The notes under the pieces were generated by a model. That model made no database searches. It was given only the letters and a program-made list of their open reading frames with translations, and had not been told where the DNA came from. Shown in pieces: positions 6,488 through 10,165 of a DNA stretch of 10,165 nucleotides. How positions within the stretch are numbered: position 1 is the first letter of the stretch; every line of letters starts with the position of its first letter. This DNA is from Nitrosomonadales bacterium. GTDB lineage: Bacteria; Pseudomonadota; Gammaproteobacteria; Burkholderiales; Sulfuricellaceae. Both the position numbers and the translations under genes were made by a program. The stretch is taken from positions 7,022 to 17,186 of the forward strand of contig PQAG01000050.1 in assembly GCA_003104895.1 (NCBI GenBank), in the 5' to 3' direction.

Positions 6488-7029
6488 GCGCGCGCAGGCT
6501 CCAGCGAGGCATCCAGGTTGAGATCGTCGCAATACTCGAAGAACTCGTCGCGCAACCGGGCAATGGCGGTGCCGCCCGGCACGCCCACTGTCATGTGCAC
6601 GGCGAACATCGGGCTGCCGGTATGGGGCGCGGGGTAGGTGTCGGTTTCCAGCTCTTCGATATTGATGCCATTGCCGGCAAAAAAGCGCGCCAGGTTGTGT
6701 ACGATGCCAGGATTGTCGAGTGCGACCACCTCCACCAGGTAGGGCACGGCGGGAGCATGCTGCTCGCGCTCCCGGGTCCACTTGTGGATGATGGCCAGGT
6801 CCAGCTCCGCGCCCAGGGGCCCCAGCCGGCTCTCCAGCGCGGACAGTGCCTCCCTGCTGCCGGTGACGCGCATGATCAGGGCGAACTGTCCGCCCAGCAC
6901 GCCCATGCGGCTCTGCTCGATATTGCATCCGCTGGCGGTGATCTGGCTGGTCAGTTTCTCCACCAGGCCAACCCGGTCTTCGCCGGAAGCAGTGATCGCC
7001 AGACATTCATTGCTGTGTTGGGTGTTCAT
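6484..7029 (-). CDS. Double ACT-domain regulator, glycine cleavage repressor GcvR-like
   Basis: A 181-aa protein made of two ACT domains. ACT1 is about residues 8-80 (CLAITASGEDRVGLVEKLT, CNIEQSRMGVLGGQFALIM) and ACT2 about 92-170 (YLVEVVALDNPGIVHNLARF, GINIEELETDTY, MFAVHMTV). This order and length match GcvR of E. coli, a cytoplasmic protein that senses glycine and binds GcvA to repress the glycine cleavage operon. No gcvA or gcv gene is in the window, so the target here is unverified; related double-ACT proteins exist with unknown roles. The start at 7029 is chosen because ACT1 begins right after it; its ribosome site (GGAA) is weak. The frame is open upstream to 7182 but that part reads as non-coding. 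It is followed by an overlapping 114-aa gene. Confidence 0.87.
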   Translation of the reverse strand: MNTQHSNECLAITASGEDRVGLVEKLTSQITASGCNIEQSRMGVLGGQFALIMRVTGSREALSALESRLGPLGAELDLAIIHKWTREREQHAPAVPYLVEVVALDNPGIVHNLARFFAGNGINIEELETDTYPAPHTGSPMFAVHMTVGVPGGTAIARLRDEFFEYCDDLNLDASLEPARA

Positions 7030-7060
7030 GAAGAATTTCCGTACAAGTGAGGATGCGCCA

Positions 7061-7066
7061 AGTATA
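7061..7066 (-). promoter_or_regulatory. Possible -10 box for the GcvR-like gene
   Basis: On the minus strand TATACT lies 31 bases before the ATG, in the 109-base divergent gap between the GcvR-like gene and the plus-strand 111-aa gene. The matching -35 region is poor, so either the promoter is weak or an activator is needed. The start would be near 7054, with a leader of about 25 bases. Confidence 0.4.
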
Positions 7067-7138
7067 AACCCAGATGATCCATCAGGCGGCGTTTTGCACC
7101 TTTGCGGTTTGACCGCGTTTTGCGGGATAATGAGCGCC

Positions 7139-7474
7139 ATGACCAATCCTTTCACCGCACGCTGGACCATTACCGGAAACAACCTGTGTCTTGGCCAATG
7201 GGAAATCCGCTACCTTGGGCGCCTGCTCGAGCTCGACCCCGGCCGGCGGGAAAAGGACATGGGCAGCTTCGGCATCTTCAGCTATATCTTCCCCGACGAC
7301 GATGATCTGGCTGAAGGGCTGCCGGAAGACGACTGGATTCTGGAACACGTCGAATGGCTGGCGGGTTTTTTTGCCGCCCACGACATCCCCGTCGACGAAG
7401 AACACATGCGCTGGTTTTACCAGGCCATCAACCCCCACGACTGGCGCTGCGGCAGTTGCGGCGGGTGCATCTGA
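7139..7474 (+). CDS. Hypothetical protein (111 aa) with cysteine-rich C-terminal tail
   Basis: I do not recognise this family. The 111-aa soluble protein starts MTNPFTARWTITGNNLCLGQWEIRYLG and is rich in tryptophan and acidic residues, including a DDDD patch near residue 53 and an EGLPEDDWILEHVEWLAGFF helix. It ends in WRCGSCGGCI, whose CxxCxxC spacing is suggestive of metal binding or a redox function. No signal peptide or membrane span is visible. Two in-frame ATGs exist, at 7130 and 7139; neither has a clear ribosome site. GATAAT at 7126-7131 resembles a -10 box, which would place the transcript start almost at the ATG. It is divergent from the GcvR-like gene and convergent with the next minus-strand gene, with a 16-base gap. 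The amino acid composition and clean reading support a real gene. Confidence 0.8.
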   Translation: MTNPFTARWTITGNNLCLGQWEIRYLGRLLELDPGRREKDMGSFGIFSYIFPDDDDLAEGLPEDDWILEHVEWLAGFFAAHDIPVDEEHMRWFYQAINPHDWRCGSCGGCI

Positions 7475-7490
7475 CGCGGTTTGCGGCTCG

Positions 7491-7808
7491 TTATTGCTGG
7501 CGGTTCCACCAGTCGTCGGCGGCGCGCTCATGCCACCCCCTGCGCGCCCGCGACATGAGCCAGCCGACATAGAAGAACGCCTCGAACATCAGCAGCGCCA
7601 GCCCCCACAGCAGCACGCTCCCCGGCGAATAGTCGCCCACCTCCCCCGAACCCCAGGCCTGGGCAGGATTGATCCAGGAAACCACGATCGGGCCGATCAG
7701 CGGCCCCAGCAGGCAGGCCAGCCCGACCAGCACCAGCAGGTCGCGCAGCAGCTGCTTCCTGTCCGGCAGGAAATCCAGGGGGGATTTTTCATGACCGGTC
7801 GGAGTCAT
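7491..7808 (-). CDS. Small two-span inner membrane protein, unknown function
   Basis: A 105-aa protein with two hydrophobic spans, about residues 23-46 (LLVLVGLACLLGPLIGPIVV) and 64-84 (GSVLLWGLALLMFEAFFYVGW), and a positively charged C-terminus (SRARRGWHERAADDWWNRQQ). The charge pattern suggests both ends in the cytoplasm. I do not recognise a named family. It starts 3 bases after the stop of the DUF6164-type gene on the same strand, so the two are surely co-transcribed. The ribosome site is weak (TAGG close to the ATG), consistent with coupled translation. It converges with the 111-aa gene on the plus strand. Confidence 0.75.
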   Translation of the reverse strand: MTPTGHEKSPLDFLPDRKQLLRDLLVLVGLACLLGPLIGPIVVSWINPAQAWGSGEVGDYSPGSVLLWGLALLMFEAFFYVGWLMSRARRGWHERAADDWWNRQQ

Positions 7809-7811
7809 GGC

Positions 7812-8177
7812 CTATTTTCCGATATCCAGAAAGGGTTTGATGGAGAAATACAGAATAGCGGCAATTACCGCCAGGTAGGCAAAAAAGCGCAGCGGGTGTT
7901 GCCGGATCGCATGCGCCAGGGTGCGCTGCCTTCCCTCCCGGCGCAGCTGCTCGTATTCCGCCCTTGCCCGCGCCTGGCGCTCGTTCTGATAGTTCGCGAT
8001 CAGCGCCCGCGCCTCCTCCAGCCGGGAATTGTCGTTTAGCCAGATGGCCGCCGACGAGATGCCCCAGTTCCCCGCAGAGGTTTCATGAAACTCCACGCTG
8101 CTGGCTTTCAGCAAGGCGCGCACGTCTTCCGCCTCGTCATCGGGCACGCCGTTCAGGGTAAAAAGTTTAACCGGCAT
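7812..8177 (-). CDS. DUF6164-type protein with C-terminal membrane anchor
   Basis: A 121-aa protein that begins MPVKLFTLNGVPDDEAEDV. The N-terminal soluble part (residues 1-62), with VPDDEAEDVRALLKASSVEFHET and GNWGISSAAIWL, matches the pattern I associate with the DUF6164 family, whose function is unknown. A charged helical region rich in R, E and A follows (about 60-95), then one hydrophobic span near the C-terminus (FFAYLAVIAAILYFSIKPFL, about 100-119), so it is probably a tail-anchored inner membrane protein. The start at 8177 is chosen because the family begins there and a purine-rich tract lies upstream. The frame is open back to 8267 only because it reads through a palindromic repeat. 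It is followed by a two-span membrane protein after 3 bases. Confidence 0.8.
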   Translation of the reverse strand: MPVKLFTLNGVPDDEAEDVRALLKASSVEFHETSAGNWGISSAAIWLNDNSRLEEARALIANYQNERQARARAEYEQLRREGRQRTLAHAIRQHPLRFFAYLAVIAAILYFSIKPFLDIGK

Positions 8178-8199
8178 GGTGTGTTTCTCTCTCTCCTGG

Positions 8200-8241
8200 C
8201 CCTCTCCCTGCCTTCGGCTACGCTCAGGCAACGGGAGAGGG
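8200..8241. repeat. REP-like palindromic element
   Basis: CCCTCTCCC (8200-8208) pairs with GGGAGAGGG (8233-8241), and inside it TGCCT pairs with AGGCA (8209-8213 with 8226-8230), around a CGGCTACG core. This looks like the REP-type extragenic palindromes scattered in many proteobacterial genomes. It lies between ybcJ and the DUF6164-type gene, in a 91-base gap, with a second small hairpin (CGCAG/CTGCG, 8243-8257) beside it. It may stabilise or attenuate the transcript. Copies elsewhere cannot be seen in this window. Confidence 0.6.
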
Positions 8242-8268
8242 ACGCAGTTTCGCTGCGCGAAAGCCATT

Positions 8269-8490
8269 TTAGCCGGCGCCGATCACGCGGATGCGCACAT
8301 CGCCCAGCGTGACCACCTGGCCGGCGCGTATCTTGCAGGTCTTGCGCAGTTCCACCTTGCCGTCCACCGAGACTTCCCCGGCCGCGACCAGTTGCTTGCC
8401 CATGCCGCCGCTGTCGCAGACGCCCGTCAGCTTGAGCAGGTTGTCGAGTTCAACGAATTCGCGGGTGAGGGTAAATTCATGTTCTTGCAT
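8269..8490 (-). CDS. ybcJ: S4-domain RNA-binding protein, YbcJ family
   Basis: A 73-aa protein consisting almost wholly of one S4 RNA-binding domain: FVELDNLLKLTGVCDSGGMG (12-31), KQLVAAGEVSVDGKVELRKT (32-51), KIRAGQVVTLGDVRIRV (53-69). Length and sequence match E. coli YbcJ, a small S4 protein thought to bind structured RNA, possibly rRNA or tRNA; its exact role is not settled. The start at 8490 has AAGGA about 4 bases upstream, and the S4 domain begins directly after it. It is divergent from the methyltransferase gene and is the first gene of a minus-strand run that goes on to the DUF6164-type and membrane protein genes, although a REP-like palindrome lies between. Confidence 0.9.
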   Translation of the reverse strand: MQEHEFTLTREFVELDNLLKLTGVCDSGGMGKQLVAAGEVSVDGKVELRKTCKIRAGQVVTLGDVRIRVIGAG

Positions 8491-8549
8491 GGGGTCCTTG
8501 AATTCGGGTGAGTTTAGGCCTGAGCATCTTAGCACTACGGCAAGAGTGT

Positions 8550-8555
8550 TAAAAT
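8550..8555 (+). promoter_or_regulatory. Possible -10 box for the methyltransferase gene
   Basis: TAAAAT precedes GGCCG in the short divergent gap. If used, transcription would start near 8562, downstream of the ATG at 8554 and 25 bases before the GTG at 8587. That supports the GTG as the real start. No good -35 box is visible at normal spacing. Confidence 0.35.
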
Positions 8556-8586
8556 GGCCGTCCTTCCGCATCGTCAGGATCCTGCT

Positions 8587-9453
8587 GTGAACTTCATCCT
8601 TCCCGAAATCAAGCCCGGACAGTCCATCGAGCTGCTGAAAGAGCTGCACATCCTGACGCGCGACGGCAAGCTCAACCAGGATAGCCGGCGCAAGCTGAAG
8701 CAGGTGTACCACCTGTTCCATTTCATCGAACCCTTGCTGAACGAAGTCCTGGCGCAGCATGAAAACCTGACGCTGGCCGACCACGGCGCAGGCAAGTCCT
8801 ACCTCGGCTTCATCATTTACGACCTGTTTCTCAAGGCGAAGCAGGCCGGCCACATCTATGGCATCGAAACCCGCGAGGAGCTGGTTGAAAAATCGCACGA
8901 ACTGGCCGCCCGGCTGGGCTTCGGGCGCATGTCCTTCCTCAACCTCACGGTGGAGGAATCCATCCATTCCACCGCCTTGCCGGAAAAAGTCGATATCGTC
9001 ACCGCGCTGCACGCCTGCAACACCGCCACTGACGACGCGATCAAGTTCGCCCTCGCCAAAAAGGCCAGATTCATCGTGCTGGTGCCCTGCTGCCAGGCCG
9101 AGGTCGCCGCGCTGCTGCGCAAGAACAAGAACCAGTCATTCTCCATGACGCCGCTTTCCGAGCTCTGGCGCCACCCCATCCACACCCGCGAGTTCGGCAG
9201 CCTGATCACCAACGTGCTGCGCTGCCTGCAGCTTGAGTCGCACGGCTACCAGGTCACGGTGACCGAACTGGTCGGCTGGGAACATTCGATGAAGAACGAA
9301 CTGATTGTTGCCACCTTTACCGGCGCGCCAAGAAAGAACGCGCAGGAAAGACTGGAACACATCCTGCACGCGCTGAACCTGGACGAATTAAGGAGCCGCT
9401 TCGTTTATCGGGACGAAGCCTCAGCTCCAAACCCTCTATCTCACAACCCATAA
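8587..9453 (+). CDS. SAM-dependent methyltransferase, Methyltransf_32 type
   Basis: A 288-aa cytoplasmic class I methyltransferase. Motif I is ADHGAGKSYLGF (64-75), the SAM-binding loop; an acidic residue at the end of the next strand (GIETREE, E94) fits motif II. LHACNTATDDAIKFAL (141-156) and VLVPCCQAEV (164-173) are the hallmarks I associate with the Methyltransf_32 family, related to METTL25 and GSTCD proteins. The substrate is not known; a protein or RNA target is possible. The GTG start has CAGGA seven bases upstream and leads straight into NFILPEIKPGQS. An in-frame ATG at 8554 would add 11 residues but overlaps a likely -10 box, so I prefer the GTG. The small membrane protein gene begins 10 bases after its stop. 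Confidence 0.88.
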   Translation: MNFILPEIKPGQSIELLKELHILTRDGKLNQDSRRKLKQVYHLFHFIEPLLNEVLAQHENLTLADHGAGKSYLGFIIYDLFLKAKQAGHIYGIETREELVEKSHELAARLGFGRMSFLNLTVEESIHSTALPEKVDIVTALHACNTATDDAIKFALAKKARFIVLVPCCQAEVAALLRKNKNQSFSMTPLSELWRHPIHTREFGSLITNVLRCLQLESHGYQVTVTELVGWEHSMKNELIVATFTGAPRKNAQERLEHILHALNLDELRSRFVYRDEASAPNPLSHNP

Positions 9454-9463
9454 GGCATTTCAA

Positions 9464-9661
9464 ATGAACGAAGTCAAACACGGGCCCCGCTTCTGGATCG
9501 GCAACGGCCTGCTGGCCCTGGCCCTCGCCTCCCTGTTCTTCATGGGACCATTGTCGGAAAGCCTGGGGGTGTGGGCGATGGTGCTGTGGATGGCACTTGC
9601 CGGGGCGGGAATGTATTTCCTGATGACCGACAAGGGCGGCGAGCCGGGGATGCCCGAGTAG
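9464..9661 (+). CDS. Small two-span membrane protein (65 aa), unknown function
   Basis: The 65-aa protein starts MNEVKHGPRFWIGNGLLALAL and has two hydrophobic spans, about residues 10-29 and 34-54, joined by a short SESLG turn, with a polar tail (MTDKGGEPGMPE). It is a probable inner membrane hairpin. I recognise no family. The gene lies 10 bases after the methyltransferase stop, and the TAAGG that includes that stop serves as its ribosome site, so the two are probably translated from one message. It is followed by a repeat and a strong terminator. Confidence 0.7.
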   Translation: MNEVKHGPRFWIGNGLLALALASLFFMGPLSESLGVWAMVLWMALAGAGMYFLMTDKGGEPGMPE

Positions 9662-9749
9662 GTCATTGCGAACGAAGCGAAGCAATCTCAAATTTCTGCT
9701 TGTCCACACAAAACGAGATTGCTTCGTCACTTCGTTCCTTGTATCGCAA
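9662..9749. repeat. Degenerate palindromic interspersed repeat (MITE-like)
   Basis: The left arm (9662-9689) and right arm (9715-9749) are inverted repeats with an exact 11-bp core, GAAGCAATCTC pairing with GAGATTGCTTC, and matching outer TTGCGA sequences. The right arm carries extra bases. The wording (GTCATTGCGAACGAAGCG, GAAGCAATCTC) closely resembles an interspersed palindrome common in unrelated bacterial genomes. No coding capacity is seen. It starts directly after the stop of the small membrane protein. Confidence 0.7.
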
Positions 9750-9762
9750 GCTTGGCTCCATG

Positions 9763-9792
9763 AAAAAAGGCGCAGTCCCCTGCGCCTTTTTT
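9763..9792. terminator. Bidirectional intrinsic terminator
   Basis: AAAAAA, then GGCGCAG, loop TCCC, CTGCGCC, then TTTTTT. The 7-bp GC stem (9769-9775 with 9780-9786) is flanked by A and T runs, so it works on both strands: for the methyltransferase/small membrane protein unit on the plus strand and for the 65-aa gene on the minus strand, whose stop is two bases away. Confidence 0.92.
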
Positions 9793-9793
9793 C

Positions 9794-9991
9794 CTACCCC
9801 TCACAACACCGTTCCAGCTCCTGCCGCTTCAACCAGTTGACCGCCTCCGCAGGGGATACGCCTAATTGAAAACAACGCTCGATCAGCTCTTGGGATGGCC
9901 CTTCGCCCAGCATGCCGATGTTGAAAACGTGCCGGTACCAGTGATCGAAAATCTTCCCCCACTGTTCACGAGACATTGTCATTACGCCCAT
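9794..9991 (-). CDS. Small hypothetical protein (65 aa) downstream of an FNR-type box
   Basis: The 65-aa protein reads MGVMTMSREQWGKIFDHWYR and continues HVFNIGMLGEGPSQELIERCFQ. It is helical and has aromatic residues at the N-terminus, an AEAVNWLKRQELERCC helix at the end and three cysteines (one in RCF, two adjacent near the C-terminus). I recognise no family. The start at 9991 is fixed by AAGGAG six bases upstream; ATGs at 9982 and 9976 are in frame but badly spaced. The stop abuts a bidirectional terminator, so it is a single-gene unit. A perfect FNR/Anr-type palindrome is centred about 70 bases before the start, which suggests expression under low oxygen; that is inference. Confidence 0.75.
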   Translation of the reverse strand: MGVMTMSREQWGKIFDHWYRHVFNIGMLGEGPSQELIERCFQLGVSPAEAVNWLKRQELERCCEG

Positions 9992-10050
9992 CTCCAGCTC
10001 CTTGATTGGTCAAGAAAACACCTGAAAAAAATCACCGCTTGCCAGATGCA

Positions 10051-10070
10051 TAATTGATACAGATCAATTA
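10051..10070. promoter_or_regulatory. FNR/Anr/Dnr-type binding site
   Basis: TTGAT-ACAG-ATCAA (10054-10067) matches the FNR consensus TTGAT-N4-ATCAA exactly, and the dyad extends to 20 bp (TAATTGAT on the left, ATCAATTA on the right). For the minus-strand 65-aa gene, a class II start near 10019 would give a 27-base leader, with a T-rich weak -10. For the plus strand, TAAGCT (10091-10096) or TATATT (10098-10103) could be -10 boxes for a gene beyond the right edge. Either or both may be controlled. Confidence 0.75.
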
Positions 10071-10165
10071 CTTATCATATCATGCCGCACTAAGCTTTAT
10101 ATTACCCAAAATCTGTCTGCCAGTGAAACATTTCTGCCATATTCAATCCCAGAAGAGCGTCCCGC

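Noticed and set aside
6488..7006. Upstream extension of the 114-aa gene frame
   Set aside because: It is a shadow of the ACT-domain gene in another frame; the ATGA overlap at 6487 marks the true start.
8491..9012. Upstream extension of the ybcJ frame on the minus strand
   Set aside because: It overlaps the methyltransferase in antisense; the S4 protein starts at 8490 with a good ribosome site.
10002..10013. TTGATTGGTCAA as a second FNR box
   Set aside because: The half-site spacing is wrong (TTGA-N4-TCAA, 12 bp) and it overlaps the ribosome site region; probably chance.
9866..10057. 63-aa plus-strand open frame
   Set aside because: Antisense to the 65-aa minus-strand gene, without a ribosome site or recognisable features.
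1..10165. CRISPR array, tRNA/rRNA gene, transposase, integrase or toxin-antitoxin pair
   Set aside because: Read on both strands; no direct-repeat array, no RNA gene fold and no matching protein motifs were seen.

Overview
The window reads as ordinary chromosomal DNA from a GC-rich Gram-negative bacterium, most likely a betaproteobacterium of the Nitrosomonadales/Rhodocyclales type. The clues are a GcvR-like double-ACT protein, a YbcJ-type S4 protein, a cytochrome b561/YceI cluster, a Methyltransf_32 methyltransferase and an Anr/FNR-type box. This placement comes from gene content and general sequence style, not from a database search. No phage, transposase, CRISPR array, rRNA or tRNA gene is visible, and no gene-free stretch exceeds 300 bases.

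Left part (1-2490), all on the minus strand. The start of an M20-family amidohydrolase runs off the left edge. Upstream of it, reading right to left, is a compact four-gene operon: a MarR-family regulator, a cytochrome b561, and two different YceI-family periplasmic lipid-binding proteins. Stop and start codons overlap at two of the three junctions. A strong sigma70-like promoter precedes marR and contains two tandem palindromes, the signature of an autoregulated MarR operon. A GC-rich hairpin closes the operon.

Centre (2509-5973). One very large minus-strand gene (1154 aa) is assigned, with moderate confidence, to the pyrophosphate-dependent (PPi-type) phosphoenolpyruvate carboxykinase family. 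This suggests a link between PPi and C3/C4 carbon flux.

Right-centre (6143-8490). A GcvR-like regulator overlaps a small conserved unknown gene (ATGA junction). Divergent from it is a 111-aa protein of unknown function with a cysteine-rich tail. A minus-strand run follows: an S4 RNA-binding protein (YbcJ type), a DUF6164-type protein and a two-span membrane protein. A REP-like palindrome lies inside this run.

Right end (8587-10165). A SAM-dependent methyltransferase and a tiny membrane protein lie on the plus strand. They are followed by a degenerate palindromic interspersed repeat and a clean bidirectional intrinsic terminator. A 65-aa unknown gene comes toward them on the minus strand. Upstream of it is a perfect FNR/Anr-type palindrome, which could also serve a plus-strand gene beyond the window.

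I found no clearly new defence or mobile system. The items most worth follow-up are the PPi-PEPCK candidate, the MarR operator/promoter architecture with its paired YceI paralogs, and the FNR-type box in front of an unknown small gene.
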